From positions 46,539-110,538 of the forward strand of contig CANQPS010000011.1 of NCBI GenBank assembly GCA_947625785.1: a stretch of 64,000 nt of DNA, written 5' to 3'. This document shows, piece after piece, positions 32,180-41,185 of the stretch. Numbering within the stretch: position 1 is the first letter of the stretch; every line of letters begins with the position of its first letter. Origin of the DNA: an uncultured Clostridia bacterium. GTDB taxonomy: Bacteria > Bacillota > Clostridia > Oscillospirales > Acutalibacteraceae. A model generated the notes under the pieces. That model had not been told where the DNA came from. It worked only from the letters and a program-made list of their open reading frames with translations, and did not search any database. Position numbers and translations under genes: made by a program.

Positions 32180-33196
32180 TCAACCTTTCGTACCGCTCTT
32201 CGACACGCCGCGCATGATGTACTTGCGGCAGAAGATGAAGAGAATGAGCAGGGGCAGACTGACCATGCAGACGGCCGCCATCTTGAGCGTATCGAGCGAC
32301 TGGGACTGCGAGAACGCGCCGCTGTACAGGGTCCAGTTGTTCCCCCAAGGGCTCGTCGGCTGTACTCTGTCGACGAAACCGCCCGTCACCCAGTTCGTGA
32401 GCAGCTGCCAAGGCGCCGTATTGACGAGGCGGGGCCAGATGTAGCTGTTCCACGTGCCGATAAATTTGAGCAGAGCGATCGAGACAAGGGTGGGCGCCGA
32501 GAGCGGGATCATGACTTTGAGCAGGAACCCCATGTCGCTCAAACCGTCTATCTTCGCGGCCTGATAGAGCGAATCGGGAATCTGCATGAAGTTGTTCCTC
32601 AACAAGTAGATGTAGTAGACGCTCACGAGGAAGGGCAGAATGAGGACGGTGTACGAGTCGTTCATCTGCAATTTTGCGACCGTGATGTAATTGGAGACCG
32701 TGAACAACTCCCCGGGGATCATCATCGTTGCGAGCATGATCGCAAAGAGGATATTTTTCCCCTTGAAATCCATACGGGCGAGGGCATACGCCGTGATGAC
32801 GATGACCACGAGACCGAGGAAGGTGGAGAGCAGACCGACGACGAGCGTATTGATGATGATCTGTCCGAAGGATGCGGACGTGCTCGACGTGCTTGTCACC
32901 TGATGGAAGACCATCCAGTAGTTTTTCCACTGGAAGCTGTGCGGGAAAAACGTCGGGACGGACTCGCGGAATTCCATTTCCGTCTTCACAGAGGACATGA
33001 TCATCCAATAGAACGGAAGGAATGCCAGTACGGCGCATATCGTCAGGAACACATAGAGGAAAATGTTGATGAAGACATGCTTGACTTTCTCTCTTTTCAG
33101 CGCTTTCTCGACGTCCAGTTCCTCTGTCGAAGCAGACAGATCCCACTGGCCGACGACTGTTTCCTGCGCTTTACTTTTCTTCATTGCTTTCGCCAT
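32180..33196 (-). CDS. ABC importer permease, UgpE/MalG type
   Basis: A 338-residue protein with six predicted membrane segments after a 40-residue cytoplasmic N-terminus. The EAA-type loop that docks on the ATPase reads LYQAAKIDGLSDMGFLLKV, with a following MIPLSAP. It ends in a family-typical FCRKYIMRGVSKSGTKG. GAGGAG lies just before the ATG. It pairs with the upstream permease and the ATPase gene to form a complete importer. Confidence 0.92.
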   Translation of the reverse strand: MAKAMKKSKAQETVVGQWDLSASTEELDVEKALKREKVKHVFINIFLYVFLTICAVLAFLPFYWMIMSSVKTEMEFRESVPTFFPHSFQWKNYWMVFHQVTSTSSTSASFGQIIINTLVVGLLSTFLGLVVIVITAYALARMDFKGKNILFAIMLATMMIPGELFTVSNYITVAKLQMNDSYTVLILPFLVSVYYIYLLRNNFMQIPDSLYQAAKIDGLSDMGFLLKVMIPLSAPTLVSIALLKFIGTWNSYIWPRLVNTAPWQLLTNWVTGGFVDRVQPTSPWGNNWTLYSGAFSQSQSLDTLKMAAVCMVSLPLLILFIFCRKYIMRGVSKSGTKG

Positions 33197-33215
33197 GATC
33201 TCTCCTCGCTCCTTG

Positions 33216-34286
33216 TTATGACGTACTCTTTTTCGTGATCATGTTGTTGATCAATGTAATGATCATGATGATCACAAACAAGAGCAGCGACCCGGCGAAG
33301 GCGTAACCCGTCTGACCGAGCTCAATATAGTTGTACAAATAGCCGACCATGGTACCCATGTCGTAATCCTGACCCATCTTCTCGCCGAAGATACCGATGA
33401 TCGCGGAGTACTGCTTCATACCGCCCATGATGCCCGTGACGAGCAGATAGCTGATCTGCGGCATGATCATCGGGGCGGTGATCCGCCAGAGCGTCGTCCA
33501 GCGGCTGGCGCCGTCCACTTTCGCGGCGTCGTAGTACTGCTTATTGATGGACTGCATCGCGCTGAACAGGATCAGGATCTTGAAGGGAAGGCCCGACCAC
33601 ACCTCATAGATGATCGTGACGATGTATTTCGCCCATGGTATGCTCAAACTCCCGAGCTGCCAGTGCGGCGAAGTGAGGCCGACCCAGTCGATGGGCTTTG
33701 CGCCGAACCAGCCGAGCACGGTATTGACAAGGCCGACGGTCTCTACATTGTTTTGTGTGCCAATGACCTTAAAGAACGTCGCGAACACGGCGCCCATTGC
33801 GAGGGCATTCGTGAGGTAGGGCAGGAAAAAGATGGTCTGGTATGCTTTCTGCAGGGCCTTGATCGAATTCAGAGCCACGCTGATGAGCAGTGCGAGCAGG
33901 GTGGAAAGAGGGACAGAAATAAAAGTAAGGACCAACGTGTTCACAAGGCATTGAAGAAAATTCGCACCGCCTGTACCCGTGTCCCCTTTCAAAACTCGAA
34001 TAAAGTTGTCAAACCCCCATCCGTCAAAGTTTCCGGTCATTGCCGTATAATTCTGCTGGAAGGACCCGATAAACGCCGCAATGATGGGATAGAACGTGAA
34101 AACGGCCATCAAAATGAGTGCAGGCGCGACAAAAAGCCATCCGCTCTGCGCCTTGAGACCGCGGCGGAATTTCTCCCCGCAGCTCAGCTGCGGCCCTTCG
34201 GACAGCTCGGGGGCCTTCTTTGATGGCTCTTTCGTTTTCTTCTGTGCAGACAGATCCGACGTCGATTCGATCAATTCGCTTTCCAT
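33216..34286 (-). CDS. ABC importer permease, UgpA/MalF type
   Basis: A 356-residue protein, six membrane segments after a charged N-terminal tail. FVAPALILMAVFTFYPII is the first segment, and the EAA loop reads YYDAAKVDGASRWTTLWRI with ITAPMIMPQISY following. The ATG at 34286 overlaps the ATPase stop as TAATG, so translation is coupled; upstream in-frame starts lie within the ATPase gene and are not needed. It forms the membrane pore with the second permease. Confidence 0.92.
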   Translation of the reverse strand: MESELIESTSDLSAQKKTKEPSKKAPELSEGPQLSCGEKFRRGLKAQSGWLFVAPALILMAVFTFYPIIAAFIGSFQQNYTAMTGNFDGWGFDNFIRVLKGDTGTGGANFLQCLVNTLVLTFISVPLSTLLALLISVALNSIKALQKAYQTIFFLPYLTNALAMGAVFATFFKVIGTQNNVETVGLVNTVLGWFGAKPIDWVGLTSPHWQLGSLSIPWAKYIVTIIYEVWSGLPFKILILFSAMQSINKQYYDAAKVDGASRWTTLWRITAPMIMPQISYLLVTGIMGGMKQYSAIIGIFGEKMGQDYDMGTMVGYLYNYIELGQTGYAFAGSLLLFVIIMIITLINNMITKKSTS

Positions 34287-35716
34287 TACTTCAACCTCTC
34301 CTCTGTTTCTGCATCGAACAAGAAAAGTTTGCCCGCTTTGATGTTGAATTTCAGCTCGGTGGCGCCGTCGGGGATCGTAAATCCGTTGCCGACAGCGGCG
34401 CGCACTTTGGGCCTCACGGAGCACGCATGCGTAGTGATGACGGACGTCTGTACGCCTGCGATCTCGATATTCCCCACGCCGAGGGTCAACGCCCCGTTCT
34501 CGTCATAGACGAACCCGTCGGGGTAGACGCCGACGCAGACCTCGCGGTCGGAAAGCTCCGTCTCCGCAACGGCCTCCCCGCCGATGTAGACCTTCCCGCC
34601 CTCGATCTTTCCCTTGAAGACGTTGAGTGGATGTCTGATCCTGTCCTCCGTCTCCGCGTGGAAAAGGAAGAGCTTGTAGGGCTTGATGTTGAATTTGAGC
34701 GTCTTCGCATCCGCGGGCAACATGACGTCGCTGTCGATGATGGAGCGGACGGTAGGTTTCGTGGAGCATTCGTGCGTCGAAACGACGGACTTGTCGCGTC
34801 CCATGACCTCGATATGGTCCACGTTGAGGGTGAACGCCCCCTTCTTGTCATAGACAAATCCCTCGGGACGGATGCCGACATAGATATCGCAGTTGTCGAA
34901 GGAAGAATACCCGGGGACCTCTGCAACGGCTTCCTCGCCGATGAAGACTTTCCCGTTCTCGAGCCTGCCCTTGAAAATATTGATGGGAGGCGTCCCGAGG
35001 AAGTTGGCGACGAAGAGATTGTTCGGATCGTCATAGATCGCCTGCGGCGCGCCGATCTGCTGCACGACGCCCAATTTCATGACGACCATCGTGTCGCAGA
35101 TGCTCATCGCCTCCTCCTGGTCGTGGGTGACGAACACCGTGGTGATCCCCGTCGTGCGCTGGATGCGCTTGATCTCCTCGCGCGTCTGCAATCTCAAACG
35201 TGCGTCCAGATTGGACAGGGGCTCGTCGAGAAGGAGCACATTCGGCATTTTCACGAGCGCACGCGCAATGGCGACACGCTGCTGCTGGCCACCCGAGAGC
35301 TCGTTCGGCTTGCGGGCCATCAGGTCCTCGATCTGGACCAGTCTCGCCGCGTCCAAAGCCCGTGCATTGCCCTCTTCCTTCTTGATACGCATGTTGTCCA
35401 AGGGGAAGCGGATGTTCTGCTGCACCGTCATGTGGGGGTAGAGCGCATAATTCTGGAAGACGAGGCCGATGCCGCGTTTCTCGGCGGCAAGCGTCGTGAC
35501 GTCCTGATCGTCAAAGAAAATTTTCCCCGACGTGGGCGCCTCCAAACCGCTCAACATGAACAGTGTGGTCGATTTTCCGCAGCCTGACGGGCCGAGCAGG
35601 CCGACAAGCTGGCCCGACGGGATCTCGATATTCAGATCCTCGACGGCATGGACTGCTTGTCCGCCCTTTGTGCGGCTGGGAAAGACCTTCGTTAAGTGCT
35701 GAATGGAAATCCTCAT
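34286..35716 (-). CDS. ABC importer ATPase, MsmX/UgpC type, with duplicated C-terminal domain
   Basis: A 476-residue protein. The nucleotide-binding domain (residues 1-240) has Walker A GPSGCGKS, Q-loop FQNYALYP, signature LSGGQQQRVAIARAL, Walker B VLLLDEPLSNLD and H-loop VFVTHDQ. Homologues usually end after about 370 residues with one regulatory OB-type domain. Here that domain is present twice in tandem: NIFKGRLENGKVFIGEEAV...YVGIRPEGFVYD and NVFKGKIEGGKVYIGGEAV...CVGVYPDGFVYD, each about 112 residues, ending KLFLFHAETE and KLFLFDAETE. The repeat may add a regulatory interaction. The genes on either side complete the importer. Confidence 0.93.
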   Translation of the reverse strand: MRISIQHLTKVFPSRTKGGQAVHAVEDLNIEIPSGQLVGLLGPSGCGKSTTLFMLSGLEAPTSGKIFFDDQDVTTLAAEKRGIGLVFQNYALYPHMTVQQNIRFPLDNMRIKKEEGNARALDAARLVQIEDLMARKPNELSGGQQQRVAIARALVKMPNVLLLDEPLSNLDARLRLQTREEIKRIQRTTGITTVFVTHDQEEAMSICDTMVVMKLGVVQQIGAPQAIYDDPNNLFVANFLGTPPINIFKGRLENGKVFIGEEAVAEVPGYSSFDNCDIYVGIRPEGFVYDKKGAFTLNVDHIEVMGRDKSVVSTHECSTKPTVRSIIDSDVMLPADAKTLKFNIKPYKLFLFHAETEDRIRHPLNVFKGKIEGGKVYIGGEAVAETELSDREVCVGVYPDGFVYDENGALTLGVGNIEIAGVQTSVITTHACSVRPKVRAAVGNGFTIPDGATELKFNIKAGKLFLFDAETEERLK

Positions 35717-35719
35717 AAG

Positions 35720-37021
35720 CTATACCTCGCGCCTTACTATCTTTATCAACCGCTCCATCTGGTACCCTACGACCTCTAAATTGTCGGGGAGATCCACGGG
35801 AGCGTATGCCTCATCGATGCCAATATACGGGTTCACATAGGTGCCTGCTTTCATGCGCAGGGTCGCGGTATAATCGTCCGATTTCAGCAGGGAAAAAACG
35901 AACTCTTCCCCCTGATTTGTATATTTGATCTCAACGGTGCCGCTGAATTCGGGGACTGCCGTCACATCCAGTTTCAGGGTCACCATGCTGTAATAGTCGT
36001 GTCCGAAAACTTCGTCGCTGCTCGGCGCCTTCTTCTCCTTGCGCGGGATCTTGCAGACTTTGAACAGGAACCATGAGAAGAACTTGATGATGAAATGGTA
36101 CCCGAGCAGGAAGTCGGCAATGATGTAGATGACAACGAAGTAGATGATGATGAAGGGAATGGCTTTGCCATTGGCGCGGCGGGTGATCTCCTCCGCCACC
36201 GACCTGTACTCCGCCGACTCTGCGGTGAGCGCACAGCCCTCGGTCTTGCCGAGCTTTTCGCTCACGGCTGTAACATAGTCGTTGCGCTTGCCGATGAGCT
36301 CCTTGGCCTCATCTGCTGAAACGCCTTCCCTCGTGCCTGCGGCGACCCATTCGTTGTAGCTGTCCATGTCACCGAAACAATCGAAGAATTCGCTCTCGAA
36401 GTCTGCCGCCTGCTCCGCCTCTGCGGAGAAGACGACTGCCCCCGATCTGTCGGTAAAATCGAGCCGTTTGACCGAGGAGACCTGATCCTCGCGGAGCTCC
36501 AAAACGATGAAGCCGCTCTGCTCGAAATTGGAGATGCCGTCGTTCCTGCCGTCGCCGTTGGAATCGTAGTCGAGGAGCGGACAGGAGACCTCTCTCCCCT
36601 CTGCGTCCGTCACTTTGAGCGACGTGCCGTTGCTGTCCTGCGCAAAGACGTCATACCTGCCCGCAACGCCGTACACATACCCCTCGAGGCACTTGTACAA
36701 CATGCCGTTCGTCATGCCGCCCGAAGCGCTCTCACCGTCCTCCGACGAAGTCCTGTCATAGGCCTCCATCACCGTCTCATACAGGATGACGCCGCCGCCA
36801 CCCTCGAACTTTTCGTCAAAGACAGCCCTTCTGTAAAAGCCCACAGGCTCCGTAAGTACGATACATGTCAAGAAATCGCCGCTGTTCAGGGCGTCCGACA
36901 CCACTTCCGCAGGGATCGTGAAGGACGCAAAGAACCCTGGAAGCGTCAGCGCGAAGACCACTCCGATGCCGAACGTGAAGATGAAGTAGATAACTGTGGC
37001 GAAGATCTTACTTTTCTTCAT
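35720..37021 (-). CDS. Membrane protein of the importer operon, unknown function
   Basis: A 433-residue protein. An N-terminal membrane segment (VIYFIFTFGIGVVFALTL) is followed by an extracytoplasmic domain of about 250 residues containing an EF-hand-like LDYDSNGDGRNDGIS loop, then another hydrophobic stretch (IPFIIIYFVVIYIIADFLLG) and a C-terminal beta-rich domain. No family recognised. It is encoded between the small membrane protein and the ATPase with 3-base spacing, so it should act with the importer, perhaps as a sensor or scaffold. Confidence 0.6.
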   Translation of the reverse strand: MKKSKIFATVIYFIFTFGIGVVFALTLPGFFASFTIPAEVVSDALNSGDFLTCIVLTEPVGFYRRAVFDEKFEGGGGVILYETVMEAYDRTSSEDGESASGGMTNGMLYKCLEGYVYGVAGRYDVFAQDSNGTSLKVTDAEGREVSCPLLDYDSNGDGRNDGISNFEQSGFIVLELREDQVSSVKRLDFTDRSGAVVFSAEAEQAADFESEFFDCFGDMDSYNEWVAAGTREGVSADEAKELIGKRNDYVTAVSEKLGKTEGCALTAESAEYRSVAEEITRRANGKAIPFIIIYFVVIYIIADFLLGYHFIIKFFSWFLFKVCKIPRKEKKAPSSDEVFGHDYYSMVTLKLDVTAVPEFSGTVEIKYTNQGEEFVFSLLKSDDYTATLRMKAGTYVNPYIGIDEAYAPVDLPDNLEVVGYQMERLIKIVRREV

Positions 37022-37304
37022 GTCCCGTCGGATCGGTCACGCCGTCCGACCCCTCCGATGCCTTTCCGTCAGAAGGATCGCCGCTCTCCTGCACAACGGC
37101 AGCGCTTCCGTCGGTGCGCTGAACATTAGACTTAAACGCGGCCTCTCTCTTTGCGAGATTGTCGCGTAACTCCTTATATTGCTTTTTGTTGAAAACGGGG
37201 ATCAAAAAATAGACACCAACGCAAACAGCGACGATGGCTGCAAGCACGATGAAAAAAATGATATCCGTTTGGTTGAGTGGATTCAGCGCTAATAAACCAA
37301 GCAT
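37008..37304 (-). CDS. Small membrane protein heading the importer operon
   Basis: A 98-residue protein with one transmembrane helix (IIFFIVLAAIVAVCVGVYFLI, residues about 15-36) and an acidic, Ser-rich, probably unstructured cytoplasmic tail. No family recognised. It is the first gene after the operon promoter and overlaps the next gene by 14 bases. Confidence 0.6.
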   Translation of the reverse strand: MLGLLALNPLNQTDIIFFIVLAAIVAVCVGVYFLIPVFNKKQYKELRDNLAKREAAFKSNVQRTDGSAAVVQESGDPSDGKASEGSDGVTDPTGHEEK

Positions 37305-37393
37305 TTCCCTCTCTTTCCTCCAAAAAACCGATCAAAAATCCGCTTTCGGCCAAAGGACAGCCTCTTTCATTGCCAAATGTCTCACTACTTCGA

Positions 37394-37422
37394 ATTATAC
37401 CATTTTTCGACAAATCTGTCAA
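37394..37422 (-). promoter_or_regulatory. Promoter of the importer/nuclease operon
   Basis: TTGACA (37417-37422), 17-base spacer ending AATGG, TATAAT (37394-37399) on the minus strand. A full consensus promoter, 90 bases before the first ATG. Confidence 0.9.
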
Positions 37423-37493
37423 TCATAATTCCGACATTTGTCCCAAAAAATATTTTCTCACGGGCCCCTCGGACGGGCCCTGAAAGCGCGTCC

Positions 37494-37512
37494 GAAAAAG
37501 CGCCCTTGGGCG
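37494..37512 (-). terminator. Terminator of the deo/nuclease operon
   Basis: CGCCCAAGGGCG stem followed by CTTTTT on the minus strand, 8 bases after the endonuclease stop. It separates the two long operons. Confidence 0.65.
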
Positions 37513-37520
37513 GTCCCCGA

Positions 37521-39149
37521 TCAGTCCTCGCGGCGGGGGATCAGTGCCGTCGCAGCCATGGCGATCACGGCAAAGACGGCAATGCCCGCCCCGCCGATGA
37601 CGGCGCCGCAGCCCTTGCGGGAGGTGGTGCTTTCCTCCCCTTCGCCGCCCTGGGTCCCCTCACCGCCTGCGGGAGGTTCAGGTTCCTCTGTACCGCCCCC
37701 TGTGGGAGGTTCGGGCTCCTCTGTCCCGCCGCCTGCGGGGGGCTGTTCGCCCTGCCCGACGTCGGGGGTCTCTTCCTCATACTCGATGACGATGCTGTCG
37801 AGATAGCCCGCGCCGCTCTTTCCGTCCAATTCATAGGTGAGCGCAAAGTAGGTATCCGTCCCGCTCACCGTCCATGTGACGCCCTCTTCCGTGACCGTCT
37901 TGATGCCCCAGTCGGTGCCGTTTGTCGGCTTCCCCGTGACCTCTCCATAGGGAGCGTCCGAAGTGAGGAGCTTCCACGGCCTGTCCGCCGTCCCTTTAAA
38001 TGACTTCACGGTGACGGACTTGATCGCGCGCGCCGTGGGCAGATCGCTCGCGAGATAATAACTGCTCTTGCTATTGTTAAACTGCATCCCTTGATTTGCG
38101 GGATAGTCGCTGCTTCCCCCATAGAGAAAGGCCAAGCCGCCGACGCCGCCCGATGACCACTTCTTGAATCCATATCCATAAGAGAGATCGAAACTGTCGA
38201 GCGTGATCGTGATCGTCTCTCCCGTCGGCTCAATGGGACCCTGGGGAGTGTCTGGGCCGTCGGCGCCCGAAGGCGTCGTGGGGCCGTTTTTCCAAATGGC
38301 GTCAGCGTACTCGGGGTGATCGACGAAGGGATTGCGGTTCCCCTGTATCTCCATTGCCGCTTCGTTGCGCTTCGTTTCGACCTCGTCCACGGGGTCGGCG
38401 TTGTGCCATTCCAAAAGCATCTCCACCGCCGCCGCCTCCGAACTTGCCGAAATGACATTGGTGAAGTTAAGGGTACCGAAGTAACCCGAGTTTCCGCTTC
38501 CGTTGGTCGTACCGCCGACGTTGGCATAGGTATTGTAATGGGTGTAGACATACATGACGATGCGTGCGACATCGCCCTTTACCGTATCAATGGGTTCAAA
38601 CACCGTCCCCACCGAATAGCCTGCGACGGCGATCTGCGTATTGCTCTTGTCGCAGTACCAAATGGGTGTTCCGTTTGAAACTTCACCGTATTTATCGTTG
38701 GCGCGGGCAGAGTTGACGCGGGACTCGGTGGGACGGATATGCAGAAGGTCGCTTCCGCCGCCGCCCTGCCCCCAAAGGCCGTTCGAAAGGCTCTGACACC
38801 AGACGTGTTCCCTGTTCCATGTCCCCGTTTTGCCCGACTCCCACGCCGAGGAGAGCTTGGCCTGCGCATAAAATTCCATGAGTTCGCCATCGGGACCAGG
38901 ATCCGTCCTTTTGACCAAAGTCGGATTCTTGCAGTCCTCATAACTCGTATAATGCGTATGCGTCGTGGTGATGAGGTCGTGGAGCTGGCCGAGAAGAGCC
39001 TCCCCTCCCTCCGCGCTGACGGAGGCGTAGTAGTCGGTCTCCGCGGCAACGGCAAAGGTCCCCCGCGCGGCATGTCCCATGAGGAGCACGCCGAAGAGGA
39101 GCGGAACGGAAAGTGCAGAGCAGACGATCGTTTTCAACTTTTTTTCCAT
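37521..39149 (-). CDS. Secreted, surface-anchored endonuclease I
   Basis: A 542-residue protein with an N-terminal signal peptide. Residues 45-260 are an endonuclease I (EndA/Vvn-like) domain: TWNREHVWCQS carries the general-base His, DLLHIRPTESRVNSARANDK the metal-binding Asn region, and RNPFVDHPEYADAIW closes the fold. A beta-sandwich follows (about 290-450), then Pro/Glu repeats (GGGTEEPEPP, three units) that span the wall, and a C-terminal KGCGAVIGGAGIAVFAVI membrane tail ending PRRED. No LPXTG is present. It should degrade DNA outside the cell, as last gene of an operon for deoxynucleoside use. Confidence 0.9.
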   Translation of the reverse strand: MEKKLKTIVCSALSVPLLFGVLLMGHAARGTFAVAAETDYYASVSAEGGEALLGQLHDLITTTHTHYTSYEDCKNPTLVKRTDPGPDGELMEFYAQAKLSSAWESGKTGTWNREHVWCQSLSNGLWGQGGGGSDLLHIRPTESRVNSARANDKYGEVSNGTPIWYCDKSNTQIAVAGYSVGTVFEPIDTVKGDVARIVMYVYTHYNTYANVGGTTNGSGNSGYFGTLNFTNVISASSEAAAVEMLLEWHNADPVDEVETKRNEAAMEIQGNRNPFVDHPEYADAIWKNGPTTPSGADGPDTPQGPIEPTGETITITLDSFDLSYGYGFKKWSSGGVGGLAFLYGGSSDYPANQGMQFNNSKSSYYLASDLPTARAIKSVTVKSFKGTADRPWKLLTSDAPYGEVTGKPTNGTDWGIKTVTEEGVTWTVSGTDTYFALTYELDGKSGAGYLDSIVIEYEEETPDVGQGEQPPAGGGTEEPEPPTGGGTEEPEPPAGGEGTQGGEGEESTTSRKGCGAVIGGAGIAVFAVIAMAATALIPRRED

Positions 39150-39164
39150 AAGAATTTCCTTCCT

Positions 39165-39743
39165 TTAAGCCTGTTCGGCGCGTTTTTTGAGCCAGCATCT
39201 GCGGCACATGGGGACGTATCTGTCGTTCCCGCCGAGGAGGACCTGCGAACCCTCGGTGACGATCTTTCCGTCGTCGCCGATCCTCGCATTCACGGTCGCC
39301 TTTGCGCCGCAGTCGCAGACGGACTTGATCTCGGAGATGGATTCGGCGACCTCAAAGAGCCGCTTGGACCCCGGGAAGAGGTGGGTCGTGAAGTCGGTGG
39401 AGAGGCCGAAGCAGAGGACGGGGATATTCTTGTCGATGACGATGTCGGAGAGGTTGTCCACCTGTTCGGGGGTCAAAAACTGGCACTCGTCGACAATGAT
39501 GACGTCGCAGTCGGAATACTTCTCCTCGTACAGCTTGTAGAGGTTCTCGTCCTCCCTGACGGCGACGGCGTCCTGCGTGAGCCCGATGCGGGAACGGAGG
39601 ACCGTCGCCCCGTCGCGGGTGTCGATGGCGGGTTTGAGGAGGAGCACTTTCATGTCCCGCTCCTCGTAATTGAACTTTGTGATGAGCGCCTGCGCCGTCT
39701 TGGAACAGCCCATTGCGCCGAACTTAAAATAGAGTTTTGCCAT
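39165..39743 (-). CDS. tdk: Thymidine kinase
   Basis: A 192-residue protein: P-loop FGAMGCSKT at residues 8-16, VIIVDECQFL near 85, FGLSTDF, and the zinc motifs CDCG and CRRC of type II thymidine kinases. The usual MxxGKT P-loop reads GCSKT. It phosphorylates thymidine to dTMP in the cytoplasm. The ATG at 39743 has AGGAAA upstream. It lies 15 bases before the endonuclease gene in the deoxynucleoside operon. Confidence 0.93.
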   Translation of the reverse strand: MAKLYFKFGAMGCSKTAQALITKFNYEERDMKVLLLKPAIDTRDGATVLRSRIGLTQDAVAVREDENLYKLYEEKYSDCDVIIVDECQFLTPEQVDNLSDIVIDKNIPVLCFGLSTDFTTHLFPGSKRLFEVAESISEIKSVCDCGAKATVNARIGDDGKIVTEGSQVLLGGNDRYVPMCRRCWLKKRAEQA

Positions 39744-39792
39744 GATTTTTCCTATGTTGTGCGGGCTGCCCTTTCCCGAAACGGGAATTCCC

Positions 39793-41094
39793 TCACTCCA
39801 CGACGCCGTAGATGAGAGGTTCGTCGGCGGGACGGTCGGCGCCGATCTCTGTCGCGGCGAGCAAGATCTTCTCTGCCTCCGCAAAGAGGGCTTCGCGGTC
39901 CGCATAGAGCGTCGCGATCTCCTCGCCCGCCTCCACGCGGTCGCCCGTTTTTTTCTTCAGAATGATGCCCGCGGCGAAGTCGATCTCGTCCTCCGCGGTG
40001 TTGCGCCCCGCGCCGAGGGCAAGGCTTGCAAGCCCGTATTTCTCGGTGTCCGCGCGCACGATGTAGCCGCTCTTTGCCGAGCGGACGGCATGGGAAAATT
40101 TTGCCTTCCTGAAGCGGTCGGGCTCACGGATGAGACGTTCGTCCCCGCCCTGCGCCTTCACCGTCTCGATGAACTTCTCGAGCGCGGCGCCGCTTGCGAT
40201 CGCCTCGGCGGCGAGGGCTCTCCCCTCCTCGAAGGTCCCCTTGCCCGCGAGCGAAAGCATGTAGCCCGCGAGGGTCAGGCAGACTTCGGTGAGGTCCTCG
40301 GGGCCGTGACCGCCGAGCGTCTCCACCGCCTCGATGACCTCGAGGGAGTTGCCGATGGCCCGTCCCAAGGGTCTGTCCATATTGGTGATGAGGGCGGCCA
40401 TTTTCTTGCCCGCGCCCTTGCCGATGTCCACCATGAGGCGGGCGAGCTCAAGGCTCCTTTCGACCGTCTTCATGAAGGACCCGCTCCCCGTTTTGACGTC
40501 GAGCACGATGCAGTCGTCGTCGGCGGCGAGCTTTTTGCCCATGATGCTCGAGGCGATGAGGGGCATGCTGTCCACCGTCGCCGTGACGTCGCGGAGGGCG
40601 TAAAGTTTCTTGTCTGCGGGCGCGAACTGCTTGCTCTGCCCGACGATCGCAAGGCCGATCCTGTTGACCTGATCGACAAATTCCTCCTCCGAGAGGGTAG
40701 TCCTGAAGCCGTCGATGGCCTCGAGCTTGTCGACGGTCCCGCCCGTGTGGCCGAGGCCGCGGCCACTCATTTTTGCGACGCTGACGCCGTAGGAAGCGAC
40801 GATCGGCGCGACGACGAGGCTGGTCTTGTCCCCCACGCCGCCCGTCGAATGCTTGTCGACGCGGATGCCGTGAAGTTTGGAGGAGTCGAGTTTTTCGCCC
40901 GAATCGCGCACGGCGTAGGTGAGATCGCACGTCTCGCGCACGGTCATGCCCTGAAAGTAGATCGCCATGCAGAGCGCGGAGATCTGATAGTCGGGAATGC
41001 TCCCGTCGGTGACGCCGCCGATGAAGAAATCGATCTCTTCCTTGGAGAGTTCCTCCCCGTCGCGCTTCTTCTTGATGATGTCGTACATTCTCAT
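39793..41094 (-). CDS. pdp: Pyrimidine-nucleoside phosphorylase
   Basis: A 433-residue protein with the phosphate- and substrate-binding signatures DKHSTGGVGDKTSL and MSGRGLGHTGGTVDKLEA, then DVKTGSGSF and a C-terminal PYNP domain. It splits thymidine, uridine and deoxyuridine into base and (deoxy)ribose-1-phosphate. In this operon the product feeds phosphopentomutase and DeoC. It follows the 5'-nucleotidase gene after a short repeat (41100-41185), which may weaken coupling. Confidence 0.95.
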   Translation of the reverse strand: MRMYDIIKKKRDGEELSKEEIDFFIGGVTDGSIPDYQISALCMAIYFQGMTVRETCDLTYAVRDSGEKLDSSKLHGIRVDKHSTGGVGDKTSLVVAPIVASYGVSVAKMSGRGLGHTGGTVDKLEAIDGFRTTLSEEEFVDQVNRIGLAIVGQSKQFAPADKKLYALRDVTATVDSMPLIASSIMGKKLAADDDCIVLDVKTGSGSFMKTVERSLELARLMVDIGKGAGKKMAALITNMDRPLGRAIGNSLEVIEAVETLGGHGPEDLTEVCLTLAGYMLSLAGKGTFEEGRALAAEAIASGAALEKFIETVKAQGGDERLIREPDRFRKAKFSHAVRSAKSGYIVRADTEKYGLASLALGAGRNTAEDEIDFAAGIILKKKTGDRVEAGEEIATLYADREALFAEAEKILLAATEIGADRPADEPLIYGVVE

Positions 41095-41099
41095 AGCGA

Positions 41100-41178
41100 T
41101 GTTTCCTTGATTTTGAATAAGGTTTGGGGGATTCGGTTGCCCACCCCCCTACCCCCCTCCGCAGGAGGGGGCGAGATG
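41100..41178. repeat. Dispersed repeat between pdp and the 5'-nucleotidase gene
   Basis: Carries the GCCCACCCCCCTACCCCCCT core and a CCTCCGCAGGAGG stem. No gene. Confidence 0.7.
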
Positions 41179-41185
41179 GTTCAGC

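Noticed and set aside
30666..36000. The importer as a BmpA/NupNOPQ-type nucleoside ABC system
   Set aside because: The binding protein and permeases belong to the family-1 sugar/UgpB class, not the basic-membrane-protein or RbsC-like class; a nucleoside role rests only on context.
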